A stretch of 64,000 nt of DNA from Bradyrhizobium canariense. GTDB taxonomy: Bacteria; Pseudomonadota; Alphaproteobacteria; Rhizobiales; Xanthobacteraceae. Position numbers and translations under genes: made by a program. Below, piece by piece: positions 26,545 through 35,032 of the stretch; position 1 is the stretch's first letter; each line of letters opens with the position of its first letter. The notes beneath the pieces were generated by a model. The model saw nothing but the letters and a program-made list of their open reading frames with translations, did not search any database and had not been told where the DNA came from. The stretch spans positions 2,976,001 through 3,040,000 of the forward strand of contig NZ_LT629750.1 in NCBI RefSeq assembly GCF_900105125.1, written 5' to 3'.

Positions 26545-27300
26545 TCAAACCTCGACCACGCGTTCGATGTGAACCCTGCGGCAATCCATCTCGTATTCCA
26601 GATCGACCACGGGTGGCCGGTTGAAGTGCCAGGTCAGACCGGAGCGCAGCACACCGCGACGGCCAAGTTCACTCTCCAGAAACGGGAAGACATCGCGGAC
26701 AGTATAGAGCTGCGCCGCCGTGGTCTGGCCCCAGCCACCGGAGAACGCACTCATGCGCCGCTCCATTTCGTCCAGCACCCATTTTGCCTTCTCCAGCATT
26801 CCTGCTGGGCTGGTGTCGCCAAGCCGAACCGTATGGTCGCGATAATTGGCTTTACCCTCGACCGATTCACCGCTGCCGGCGATGACAAACGACGCCGGCG
26901 CATTGGGGGCAACAGTTGTGAACGAGAAGGCATGGAAGCCCGGCTCGGCAGGCGGATCGATCTTCGGACAGACATTGCTACGCGCGACCGGATTGACGCC
27001 ATCCTTCATCAGGCCCCATTCGATCAACGTCTTGATGTAGACTTGGTTGAAGGCCTTAAAACCTTCCTCGGTGAAGGGCGCGGGCGAACGCAATTCGCAG
27101 GCGCCGAACGCCGTCAGCGGCCGGCCGGCCGCCTTGATGATCTCTGCGATCCTCTCAAAGCCCTGTTTCAAGGGAACCACCCTGGAAAAACGCACGCGCT
27201 CGATGGCGAAGCCCGGGAGCGCACCGATGCCGCATGAATACTGGCTTACGCCTGGCATGAACCGGTAGCCGCCGTTCGCCGCCTCGATGGTCTCGATCAT
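26545..27300 (-). CDS. RidA-superfamily protein resembling 2-amino-5-chloromuconate deaminase (CnbZ)
   Basis: The 251-residue protein starts MIETIEAANGGYRFMPGVSQ and contains PLTAFGACELRSPAPFTEEG, NPVARSNVCPKIDPPAEP, FVIAGSGESVEGKANYRDH and GLTWHFNRPPVVDLEYEMD. I recall this pattern from proteins annotated as CnbZ, which deaminate aminomuconates in (chloro)nitrobenzene degradation; that recollection could not be checked. A role in enamine or aminomuconate hydrolysis would fit the surrounding catabolic genes. The start at 27300 follows AAGGAGA. It lies 46 bp after LivF. Confidence 0.65.
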   Translation of the reverse strand: MIETIEAANGGYRFMPGVSQYSCGIGALPGFAIERVRFSRVVPLKQGFERIAEIIKAAGRPLTAFGACELRSPAPFTEEGFKAFNQVYIKTLIEWGLMKDGVNPVARSNVCPKIDPPAEPGFHAFSFTTVAPNAPASFVIAGSGESVEGKANYRDHTVRLGDTSPAGMLEKAKWVLDEMERRMSAFSGGWGQTTAAQLYTVRDVFPFLESELGRRGVLRSGLTWHFNRPPVVDLEYEMDCRRVHIERVVEV

Positions 27301-27346
27301 GAATATCTCCTTGATGGTGTGAAAGCGCGGGTAGGATTTGCCGAGG

Positions 27347-28087
27347 TCAATCCTCGAGCACGCCAAGATAGGCATCGCGAATAATCGGATCGGCCAGCAA
27401 TTCTGCACCCTGGCCCGTCCGCACGATGCGGCCCATGTCCATGACGTAGGCGGAATGACAAATATCGAGCGCGGTCGTGACATCCTGTTCAACCAGAAGG
27501 ATCGACATGCCCTCGGCATTCAGCGATCGCAGCGCCGCGACCAACTGCTCGACCAGCAACGGCGAAAGACCGAGTGACAACTCGTCGATCATCAAGAGCC
27601 GCGGCGCGCTCATCAGGCCGCGGCCGATCGCGCACATCTGCTGTTCTCCGCCAGAGAGTGTCGCCGCCGCCTGGTTGCGGCGCTCGCGCAATTTCGGGAA
27701 AGTGCCATAGACGGCATCGAGATTACGGCCGAGTTCGGCGCGGCTCACCTTCCGTGAATAGGCGCCCATCAAGAGATTGTCTTCGATGCTCATGGCGCCG
27801 AACAGCCGCCGGCCTTCCGGGACATGGACAATGCCGTGCGCGAGAAGCTGGGCGGCCGTGTCTCCGGCAACATCCCTGCCATCGGCAAAATAGGTGCCGC
27901 CCTGCATCGGGATCAATCCGGATAGCACGCGCATCAACGTGGTCTTGCCCGCACCGTTCGAGCCTATCAGGGCGGTGATCTCGCCGCGCCGCACGTTCAT
28001 GTCGACGCCCCACAGCACCTGCACCTCGCCGTAGCCGGCGCATAGCCCCTGTAGTTCGATGATCGCGGAATCAGCCACCGGTCGCAT
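27347..28087 (-). CDS. livF: HAAT ABC transporter ATPase, LivF type
   Basis: The 246-residue ATPase begins with LCAGYGEVQVLWGVDM and has Walker A LIGSNGAGKTT, GIVHVPEGRRLFGAMSIEDNL (LivF-specific), signature LSGGEQQMCAIGRGL and Walker B LLMIDELSLGLSPLLV. The Asp-Glu-Leu after Walker B replaces the common DEP. ATG at 28087 overlaps LivG by 17 bases; GTG at 28078 is an alternative start. Last transporter gene of the K-H-M-G-F set. Confidence 0.92.
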   Translation of the reverse strand: MRPVADSAIIELQGLCAGYGEVQVLWGVDMNVRRGEITALIGSNGAGKTTLMRVLSGLIPMQGGTYFADGRDVAGDTAAQLLAHGIVHVPEGRRLFGAMSIEDNLLMGAYSRKVSRAELGRNLDAVYGTFPKLRERRNQAAATLSGGEQQMCAIGRGLMSAPRLLMIDELSLGLSPLLVEQLVAALRSLNAEGMSILLVEQDVTTALDICHSAYVMDMGRIVRTGQGAELLADPIIRDAYLGVLED

Positions 28088-28832
28088 TCCGTTGCGCGTA
28101 TTGCTGCCCGAGATAGGCGTCGACCACGGCCGGATTCTTGATGACGTCGCGCGGCAGCCCGTCGGCGATCAATTGTCCGTTGTGAAGCACCGCAATGCGG
28201 GTGCAAACATTGAGCACGACCTTCATCAAATGTTCGATCATGACGATGGTGATGCCGCCTGCGGCGAGTTCATGAATGAGCCTGGTCGCCCGCGCCACCT
28301 CGGCGCTGTTCAGGCCGGCGTTGACTTCGTCGAGGAATAACAGCTTCGGTTTCATGGCCAGCGCTTTGGCCAATTCAAGCCGCTTGCGCATTGCCAGCGT
28401 CAGCGTTGCCGCAGGCTGGGTCGCCTGCGTCTCCAATCCAACGAACGCGAGATGGGCACGGGCTTCCTCGCGCGCGGACTTCAGGCTTTCGCCCGGCTGG
28501 GAGAACAGTGCCGCCGCGGCGACATTGTCGAGCGCGGAGAATTCGGCGAACGGCTGCACGATCTGGAAGGTGCGTGACAGCCCGAGCCGCGCGGCCTGAT
28601 AGGTCCTGATACGCGTGATGTCTTTTCCAAGAAAGCTAATGGTGCCGCCGCTTGCCGGCGTCACGCCGCAAATCGTGTTGACGAGCGTGGTCTTGCCGGC
28701 GCCATTCGGGCCGATCAATCCCAGCACTTCACCCTGCTTGATGCCAAGCGTGACGCCGCGCAGCGCCTGAAGTCCGCTGAAGCGCCGGGACACGGCATCA
28801 AGGCGCAAAATCTCAGATGAGCCCTCAGACAT
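28071..28832 (-). CDS. livG: HAAT ABC transporter ATPase, LivG type
   Basis: The 253-residue ATPase has [20 protein letters not shown], Walker [12 protein letters not shown], the LivG Q-loop region [20 protein letters not shown], signature-region [17 protein letters not shown], Walker [13 protein letters not shown] and switch His in MIEHLMKVV. The signature motif is degenerate (TLAMRKR instead of LSGGQ), a feature seen in a branch of LivG proteins linked to aromatic or organic acid importers. Overlaps LivM by eight bases. Confidence 0.92.
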   Translation of the reverse strand: MSEGSSEILRLDAVSRRFSGLQALRGVTLGIKQGEVLGLIGPNGAGKTTLVNTICGVTPASGGTISFLGKDITRIRTYQAARLGLSRTFQIVQPFAEFSALDNVAAAALFSQPGESLKSAREEARAHLAFVGLETQATQPAATLTLAMRKRLELAKALAMKPKLLFLDEVNAGLNSAEVARATRLIHELAAGGITIVMIEHLMKVVLNVCTRIAVLHNGQLIADGLPRDVIKNPAVVDAYLGQQYAQRNATGG

Positions 28833-29760
28833 GCTTCGCCTTTCGCGTGAACATGCCCGGACGCAACGAGATCAGGCCGTGCGGCAGGAACAGCAGGAGC
28901 AGGACGATGAGAACGCCGAGCACGCCGCTGTGGATCTGGATGTAATTGCGCCAGACCACCTCTTCCAACCCAAGATAAAGGAACGCGCCCCCGACCACGC
29001 CAAGCGGCGAGCCGAGCCCCCCCATCAACGCCATCACAATGGGTTGGACGGAATAGAGCACGTCGAACACGTCGGACGGATCGATGTAGTGCACCCACGC
29101 CGCATAGATGCCGCCGGCGGCGCCGACGAAGCAGGCCGACAATCCGAATGCGATGCTTTTGTAGAGCGTAGCATTGAGGCCGACCATGCCGGAAGCGGTC
29201 TCGTTCTGCCGGATACAGGAAAGCCCGAAGCCAAGCTTCGACATCGAAACCGCAATCACCATCAGCGCGGTTGCCAGCAATAATCCCCACATCGCGTAGA
29301 AGAAGAACATGGCGTCCGCCAGAATGCCGGAGCCGGACGCCAGCGGGATGTTCAAACCCATGCCGCCGCCGGTCAGATCGGTGGCGTTGTTGACGAGTTC
29401 GCGCAACACCTCGACCAGCGACAGGCTCGCGATTGCGAAGTAATGGCCGCGCAAGCGCAGCAGCACGGCGCCAAGCACGGCCGCCAGCAGGAACGAAGCC
29501 ACGAACGTCAGCAAAATGGACGGGAGCAATGGCAGGCCCATGTTGAGCAGCACGCCGGTCGCGTAGGCGCCGAAGCCGAAAAACGCCGCCGTTGCGAACG
29601 ACGGATATCCGGCAAATCCACCGACGACATTCCACGACAGAGCGAGGATGGAATACATGCAGGCCATGGTGCCGAGCCGCAGCGCATAGGCCCCGCCGAA
29701 CAGCGGCAATGACGCCAGACAGAAGAGCAACACCAGAAGCGCCAGATTGGCCCTGCTCAT
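28825..29760 (-). CDS. livM: HAAT ABC transporter permease, LivM type
   Basis: The 311-residue polytopic protein contains ALSWNVVGGFAGYPSFATAAFFG and GLGSPLGVVGGAFLYLGLEE, the N- and C-terminal LivM blocks, plus RLRGHYFAIASLSLVEVLRELV. ATG at 29760 overlaps the LivH stop (ATGA). It pairs with LivH in the membrane. Confidence 0.93.
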   Translation of the reverse strand: MSRANLALLVLLFCLASLPLFGGAYALRLGTMACMYSILALSWNVVGGFAGYPSFATAAFFGFGAYATGVLLNMGLPLLPSILLTFVASFLLAAVLGAVLLRLRGHYFAIASLSLVEVLRELVNNATDLTGGGMGLNIPLASGSGILADAMFFFYAMWGLLLATALMVIAVSMSKLGFGLSCIRQNETASGMVGLNATLYKSIAFGLSACFVGAAGGIYAAWVHYIDPSDVFDVLYSVQPIVMALMGGLGSPLGVVGGAFLYLGLEEVVWRNYIQIHSGVLGVLIVLLLLFLPHGLISLRPGMFTRKAKHV

Positions 29761-30623
29761 TCGAAACCCTTTCGGCCGAGCAGCCCCTGTGGCCTGACAA
29801 TCAGGAATATGATCAGCAGCACAAAGGAAAGCGTGGTCGCATGCTCCGGTCCGAGGAACGTCGTTCCCACGCCTTCGACCAGCGCCAGCAACAGGCCGCC
29901 GGCGAGCGCACCCGATACGCTGCCGAGACCGCCGAGCACACAAACGACGAAGGCCTTGCCGAGAAAGGTCGAGGAAGTCAGCGGCGAAATCGGATAGATC
30001 AACGCCATCAGCACGCCTGCGCATCCCGCCAGCGCCGCACCAAGACCGAACGCTATGGCGTAGATCGATTTGACATCGACGCCCATCAGCACGGCCGCAT
30101 CGCGATCCAGCCTGACCGCAACGATGGCGCGCCCGACCCGCGAGCGCCGCAATACAAGATAAAGCAATCCCGTCAGCGCCAACGCGGCGGCAGTGGCGAT
30201 CAAGCGGTCAACCGGCACCACCACGTCAAACAGCGAGACCGAGCCCATCGGAGGATTCAGGGTCAGCTTGCGGTAATCCGCCTTGAAGAAATAGATCATC
30301 GCATTGTTCAGGATCAGGTCGAGCCCGAATGTCAGCGTCAGCGTCACCAGCACCGGCGCGTTGATGACGCGGTTGAGCAACAGCCGCTGCAGCAGGTAGC
30401 CGAAAACGAAAAACAGCGGTGCGGCGACGATCAGCGCATACCATGGCGAGATCGACAGCGACTGATAAAGAGCCAAGGCGAGATAGGATCCAAGAACGAT
30501 GAACGACCCATGGATCAGGTTGATGACGTTGAGGACGCCCCATACCAGCGAGAATCCGATCGCAATGCAGGCATAGAGGCAGCCCAGCACCAGGGCGTTG
30601 ATGAGCACCTGGGCTACCCACAT
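29757..30623 (-). CDS. livH: HAAT ABC transporter permease, LivH type
   Basis: The 288-residue membrane protein has ALVLGCLYACIAIGFSLVWG and GVLNVINLIHGSFIVLGSYLAL, the LivH hallmark, and GGLGSVSGALAGGLLLALVEG near the end. It follows the receptor gene by 30 bp. Together with LivM, LivG, LivF and the receptor it makes a second complete HAAT importer in this window, distinct from the fused system at 7480-12232. Confidence 0.93.
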   Translation of the reverse strand: MWVAQVLINALVLGCLYACIAIGFSLVWGVLNVINLIHGSFIVLGSYLALALYQSLSISPWYALIVAAPLFFVFGYLLQRLLLNRVINAPVLVTLTLTFGLDLILNNAMIYFFKADYRKLTLNPPMGSVSLFDVVVPVDRLIATAAALALTGLLYLVLRRSRVGRAIVAVRLDRDAAVLMGVDVKSIYAIAFGLGAALAGCAGVLMALIYPISPLTSSTFLGKAFVVCVLGGLGSVSGALAGGLLLALVEGVGTTFLGPEHATTLSFVLLIIFLIVRPQGLLGRKGFE

Positions 30624-30653
30624 GTCAGATCCTCGCCGGCCGCAACAATCGCG

Positions 30654-31874
30654 TCAGTTGACGCCGAGCTTGAGGTCGCCCTGCTTGATTGCTTCCGGGA
30701 ACAGCACCACGGGCTTGGCGCCCTGAATCTGGAACACCGGCGGCTCGAGCGAATTGATCTGGCCGTTGGGTCCGAACTTGACCGGGCCCCAGAACGTCAC
30801 GACGTCGAGGCTGGCAAGCGCGTCGCGAACCTTGTCGCGATCGAGTGAACCGGCCTTCTCGATCGCCAACTGAAACAACGCGCCGCAAACCGCGGCCGAT
30901 GCCTGGCCGTAATCCGGCTCGCTCTTGTATTTGTCGCGGAACAGCTTCACGAAATTGCTGGTGGTGCCGAAGATATCCTTGCCGTTGTATTGCTCGGCGG
31001 GATGCCACCATGAGGCGCTGGTAATGTTTTCGGCGGTCTGGCCCGCGGATTCAATGAAATCCTGGTAGGCGGGACCCGCGATCATCGTCACCACGGGCGC
31101 TTTCATCTGCTGATCGACCATCTGCTTGCGGACCAGCAAGAGATCGTTGATGTAGCCGGTGACGAAGATCCATTGCGGCGACAGCGATTTGATCTGCGAC
31201 AGAGACGCCGAGTGGTCGAGCGTGCCGATCGCGTATTTCTCGAAATAGACGACATCGAGCCCGTTCGCCTTGGCTGATTTCTCCATTTCCTGCGCGATCG
31301 CCAGCGGAAACAGATCGTTGCGCGCCAGAATGGCGACTTTCTTCACGTCGGGCGCCTTCGCCTTGATGATCTGCGTCAACGGCGTGGTGAGTGTATCGTT
31401 CGGCGTGAACGTGCCGAAGAGATATTTGTATCCCTGATCGTAGACCTGGGATGACGAGGCGGCCGCGGCGATCGTCGGCACCTTGTATTTTTCCGATACC
31501 GTGCTCGCCGCCTTGGCGGCGCCGGAGCCGAACGCGCCGAACAGGAAGTTGACGTTGTCCTGCGTGATCATCTGCTCGGTGGTCTGAACCGCCCGCGGCG
31601 TGTTGGATTGATAGTCGGCGTAGACGATCTCGACCTTGTATTTCTTGCCGCCCACCGAAATGCCGCCGGCCTTGTTGGCCTGTTCCGCCCAGAGATCGTA
31701 TCCCTGCTGCTGCTTGATGCCTTCAGGCGCCAAGGGACCCGTCAACGGCAGCGGGGCGCCGAAGCGAATGACGTCTTCCGCCCTGGCCTGAGACGTCGCG
31801 GCGCTCAAGGACGCGACCGCCATGACGACGGTGCTCAGGACCACCGAGCAACGGACCAATATCGAACCAAACAT
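30654..31874 (-). CDS. livK: HAAT ABC transporter substrate-binding protein
   Basis: The exported receptor (about 406 residues) has a long signal peptide ending near ATSQARAED, then VIRFGAPLPLTGPLAPEGIKQQ, GRLVYAD-type lobe motifs (VEIVYADYQSNTPRAVQTTEQM) and NFLFGAFGSGAAKAAS. Of two in-frame ATGs (31880 and 31874) I prefer 31874, because AGAGGG then sits seven bases upstream; at 31880 it would abut the start. It is first in the operon and divergent from a LysR regulator. Ligand unknown. Confidence 0.92.
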   Translation of the reverse strand: MFGSILVRCSVVLSTVVMAVASLSAATSQARAEDVIRFGAPLPLTGPLAPEGIKQQQGYDLWAEQANKAGGISVGGKKYKVEIVYADYQSNTPRAVQTTEQMITQDNVNFLFGAFGSGAAKAASTVSEKYKVPTIAAAASSSQVYDQGYKYLFGTFTPNDTLTTPLTQIIKAKAPDVKKVAILARNDLFPLAIAQEMEKSAKANGLDVVYFEKYAIGTLDHSASLSQIKSLSPQWIFVTGYINDLLLVRKQMVDQQMKAPVVTMIAGPAYQDFIESAGQTAENITSASWWHPAEQYNGKDIFGTTSNFVKLFRDKYKSEPDYGQASAAVCGALFQLAIEKAGSLDRDKVRDALASLDVVTFWGPVKFGPNGQINSLEPPVFQIQGAKPVVLFPEAIKQGDLKLGVN

Positions 31875-31927
31875 CTGCATCCCTCTGAATCGTCAGTGCG
31901 ACCACCGTAAAGCATGGCAAATAGAAC

Positions 31928-31976
31928 ATTCGAATAAAAGCATTGAAATTAGAGATTTCAGGTCGAATAATTCGAA
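31928..31976. promoter_or_regulatory. palindrome cluster between LysR and transporter genes, probable operator
   Basis: The divergent gap contains TGAAAT-N5-ATTTCA (31944-31960), a perfect inverted repeat, flanked by the palindrome ATTCGAAT (31928-31935) and TCGAA-TAA-TTCGA (31963-31975). LysR proteins bind such dyads between divergent genes. Which one is the recognition site and which the activation site cannot be told. Confidence 0.5.
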
Positions 31977-32029
31977 CGCTAGCCAATGCCTGCTGCGATC
32001 TTGGGCAAGGACCGAACCCCGGGGGCCAA

Positions 32030-32932
32030 ATGATTGAATCGACCGCCATCAGATACTTTCGATCCGTGACCGAGAGCGGCTCGATCAAGCAGGCCGCAGC
32101 CTCACTGCGGATCGCACCCAGCGCCATCAGCCGGCAGGTGCAGGCGATCGAAGAGGAATTGTCGGTCAAGCTTTTCGATCGGGGCGCCCGCGGCATGGTC
32201 CTGACTGACGCAGGCCACCTGCTCTATCGCTATGCCGTCGAGAACCGCAATCAGCTCGACGGCATCCGGGTCAGGGTGCAGGAATTCGACACCTTGCGCC
32301 GCGGTCAGGTCAAAATCGCAACCGTCGAGGGCATGCTGGCAAATTTCCTGTCGAATTTTGTCGTCGATCTGGCCGGCGATTATCCCGGCATTTCGGTGTC
32401 CATCACGGTCCTGGGCTCGCGCGCCGTCGCCGAGATGGTGGGTCACAACGACGTCGATCTCGGTCTGGTGTTCGGCCGTTCGCCGCGGCGCGACCTGATC
32501 GAGCTGGCGCGCATGCAGCAATCACTGTGCCTGATCGTTTCGCCCCGTCATCCGCTGGCGGGCAGAAACCATTGCTCAGTGAAGGATCTCGCGGGTCTGC
32601 GCGTGGTGGTGCCGGATCCGTCCTTTGGCATCCGGCAGGAAATCGACCGGGCCTGCGCCAACAACAAGATACGGCTCGAAATCTGCAACGAAACGAACTC
32701 ACTCACCTTCGCGCAAACGCTTGCCGCGCGTACCGATCTCGCCACCTTTCTTCCCCGCGATACCGCCATGCCGTCGCTGGAAGCGGGATTGCTGGTAGCC
32801 GTTCCGCTGCGGGACACGCGCCTGGAAGCAACGCAGGTCACCCTCGTTCAATTGGCGACCCGTAACATGTCACCATCCTGCCGCCTGGTGGCAGATCTCC
32901 TCGTCGGCAGAATGAAGGCCGTAAAAGAATGA
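32030..32932 (+). CDS. LysR family transcriptional regulator
   Basis: The 300-residue protein has the LysR winged helix (AIRYFRSVTESGSIKQAAASL ... SAISRQVQAIEEELSVKLFDR) and a periplasmic-binding-like effector domain (GQVKIATVEGMLANFLSNFV; LVFGRSPRRDLIELARM). ATG at 32030 is preceded by a GGGGG stretch and begins right before the HTH as usual; the upstream open frame is noncoding. Divergent from the second HAAT operon, which it probably controls. Confidence 0.92.
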   Translation: MIESTAIRYFRSVTESGSIKQAAASLRIAPSAISRQVQAIEEELSVKLFDRGARGMVLTDAGHLLYRYAVENRNQLDGIRVRVQEFDTLRRGQVKIATVEGMLANFLSNFVVDLAGDYPGISVSITVLGSRAVAEMVGHNDVDLGLVFGRSPRRDLIELARMQQSLCLIVSPRHPLAGRNHCSVKDLAGLRVVVPDPSFGIRQEIDRACANNKIRLEICNETNSLTFAQTLAARTDLATFLPRDTAMPSLEAGLLVAVPLRDTRLEATQVTLVQLATRNMSPSCRLVADLLVGRMKAVKE

Positions 32933-32966
32933 CGGGGTAAGCTCGAAAACGCTGCAGCGCCGACGC

Positions 32967-33794
32967 TCAAGTCCCGACGCGAAGCGCGGCGCGCTGCTTG
33001 CGCAGCCACGCAATCACCGAGAGCGCGGTGATACGACCGGTCTTGGGATTTTCGGAAGGGATGTTCTCGATCGACATCGAGAACCGCGCGGAATCCGACT
33101 CCACCTCAACCCGATGCATATTGCGCGTCAGGGCAGGATCGGCCCAGATTTCCAGCCGGGTCCGGTCTGGGCCAATTCCGGCCAGCGACAGCGCCACCGC
33201 GACATTCAGGTTGGCTGGAAATCCCTTGGCGGCTTCTCGCGCCGTTCCTTCGAATATCCGGAGCGGTTCCGTGATTTTCTCGATATCGATATTGTTCTCG
33301 ACGATATAGGGAGCACCGGCAAGGCCGCGGACCGGCTTTCGCGTCACCATCCGCACGGACGTTATCTCGCCGACCGCCGCGGCGGTGACGGCATCGAGGC
33401 CGATCAACGCACCCGTCGGCACCACGATCTGACCGCCGTTTTGCCTGGCGAGGTCGATGAGGTCATCGTTTTCGAGCAGCGCGCCCGCGCTGAGCACGAC
33501 GGCTGTCTTGCCGCTTTTCACGAACGGCGCGACGATCGAGCGGACGAGCTTGCTGGGCGCACATTCGATGACGATATCGGCGACTTCAGCAAGCCCATCG
33601 ATCGGCAGGATAGCGGGCGGCCGTGAGAGCTTGGCGAGCCAGTCGCGGTGCTTGTCCGGATGTTGCACCGACACCGCTGAAAGCACCAAGCCGTCGATAC
33701 CACGGTCCAACGCCTCGGCGACCTTGATCCCGATCGGTCCAAGCCCAACAATCGCAACCCGCAGGGCGGGAGAACGCTTCGATAAATCCGCCAT
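32967..33794 (-). CDS. nadX: L-aspartate dehydrogenase
   Basis: The 275-residue protein has the NAD(P) site RVAIVGLGPIGIKVAEAL near the N-terminus and the AspDH pattern VIECAPSKLVRSIVAPFVKSG, VVPTGALIGLDAV, RKPVRGLAGAPYIVE and EGTAREAAKGFPANLNVAVAL. The enzyme oxidises aspartate to iminoaspartate, or aminates oxaloacetate in reverse. In some bacteria it feeds NAD synthesis; here it adjoins a HAAT operon and a DUF3830 gene, so a catabolic or amino-transfer role is equally possible. ATG at 33794 is chosen from family length (about 270). Confidence 0.88.
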   Translation of the reverse strand: MADLSKRSPALRVAIVGLGPIGIKVAEALDRGIDGLVLSAVSVQHPDKHRDWLAKLSRPPAILPIDGLAEVADIVIECAPSKLVRSIVAPFVKSGKTAVVLSAGALLENDDLIDLARQNGGQIVVPTGALIGLDAVTAAAVGEITSVRMVTRKPVRGLAGAPYIVENNIDIEKITEPLRIFEGTAREAAKGFPANLNVAVALSLAGIGPDRTRLEIWADPALTRNMHRVEVESDSARFSMSIENIPSENPKTGRITALSVIAWLRKQRAALRVGT

Positions 33795-33977
33795 TAACTC
33801 GCTTCTCTGCTCACGGAAGAAAACAGCGCCGCGAAGCAGCTCAAGCAACTTCGCGAAACCCATATTAGCTGGATCAGCCTGTAGCAAAAGCTTTCGGGAT
33901 CACCAAGTGGTCGCAATCCCGCGTATTTTCAATTTTCGCGGAATCGCGCGGGCGGAAATTCTCGATCAGCCGGCCAC

Positions 33978-34391
33978 CTAGACTTCCTCGAAACGGATCT
34001 TCTGCGCGCCCGTCCACAGCACGGTCTTGCCGAATGTAGCCAGGTTCTCGAGATCCGAAGTCAGCGTAATGAAATGGTTGCCGGCGAGCTGGCCCATCTT
34101 GCTGGCGAAGTGCACGCCGCCATAGGCCAGAAGAATTTCGGTCTCGCTGATCCCGCCGGGATAAAGAATGATCTGGCCGGGCGCGGGATAGCTGGTGTGG
34201 TTCTCGTAGGAGACGCCGAAGTCCAGATCGCCAAGCGGCATCCAGACCGCCTCGCCGCTCCAGCGCACGTGAATCGCCTGGCTTTCGAACGGCATCGCCT
34301 TGCGGAACGCGGCGCAGGTTTTGGGCGCCAGCTGCTCTTCAAAGCGCGCCTGAAACGTGAAGTCGCCGGCGTGGACAATGAGTTGGCTCAT
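33978..34391 (-). CDS. DUF3830 family protein (cyclophilin-like fold)
   Basis: The 137-residue protein matches the DUF3830 pattern: FTFQARFEEQLAPKTCAAFR, IHVRWSGEAVWMPLGDLDFG, ENHTSYPAPGQIILYPGG and EILLAYGGVHFASKMGQLAG. The fold resembles small cyclophilin-like barrels; function is not established. In related genomes such genes are often found beside amino-acid or organic acid uptake and catabolic genes. It is 183 bp upstream of the aspartate dehydrogenase gene on the same strand and may be co-transcribed with it. Confidence 0.85.
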   Translation of the reverse strand: MSQLIVHAGDFTFQARFEEQLAPKTCAAFRKAMPFESQAIHVRWSGEAVWMPLGDLDFGVSYENHTSYPAPGQIILYPGGISETEILLAYGGVHFASKMGQLAGNHFITLTSDLENLATFGKTVLWTGAQKIRFEEV

Positions 34392-34547
34392 TCATCTTTC
34401 TCATGATCGAAATGGACGAGACCCTATCAATTGCAGCCGAAGATAGCTCAAGCAAGGACCATTCCAGCCAATTGGCCGACTTTTCGGGGCGGGTGACGCT
34501 GCCGAAATCGCGATGCGAAGAAACTGCAACGCGACCAGCGCGTTTTG

Positions 34548-34979
34548 CTAGGTGCCGGACGCGATGAGCGCGGCGCCGGCGCCGATCATGGCGATCCCGA
34601 GCCATCCGGCGGGCGAAGGCCGTTCACCTAAAACCAGTACGCCAAAAATCGCGACCAGCACCACGCTGAGCTTGTCGACCGGTGCGACCAGCGATGCCGG
34701 GCCCAGCTTCAGGGCGCGGAAATAGCACAGCCAGGATGCTCCCGTTCCGAGACCTGAAAGGATCAGGAATGTCCACGTCCGGCCTGAGATCGGCCCCGAC
34801 TGCGCGAACTGGCCAGTGGCAAGCAGCAACACCAGGAAACTGAAAAGCACCACGACCGTGCGAATGAATGTCGCGAGATCGGAGTTGATGTTTTCCACGC
34901 CGATTTTCGCGAAGATGGCCGTGAGTGCCGCGAACACCGCAGACAGGACTGCCCATACTTGCCAGGATTCGAAACTCAT
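34548..34979 (-). CDS. half-size EamA/DMT family transporter
   Basis: The 143-residue protein has five hydrophobic helices and one EamA domain: WAVLSAVFAALTAIFAKIG at the N-terminus, LSGLGTGASWLCYFRALKLG in the middle and VLVLGERPSPAGWLGIAMI near the end. Such half-size drug/metabolite transporters work as dimers. Substrate unknown. Monocistronic by layout. Confidence 0.85.
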   Translation of the reverse strand: MSFESWQVWAVLSAVFAALTAIFAKIGVENINSDLATFIRTVVVLFSFLVLLLATGQFAQSGPISGRTWTFLILSGLGTGASWLCYFRALKLGPASLVAPVDKLSVVLVAIFGVLVLGERPSPAGWLGIAMIGAGAALIASGT

Positions 34980-35032
34980 TCAACGTCCCTTCTGATCCTG
35001 TCGCACGCAAGCGTACGCACGACTTCGTCAAC

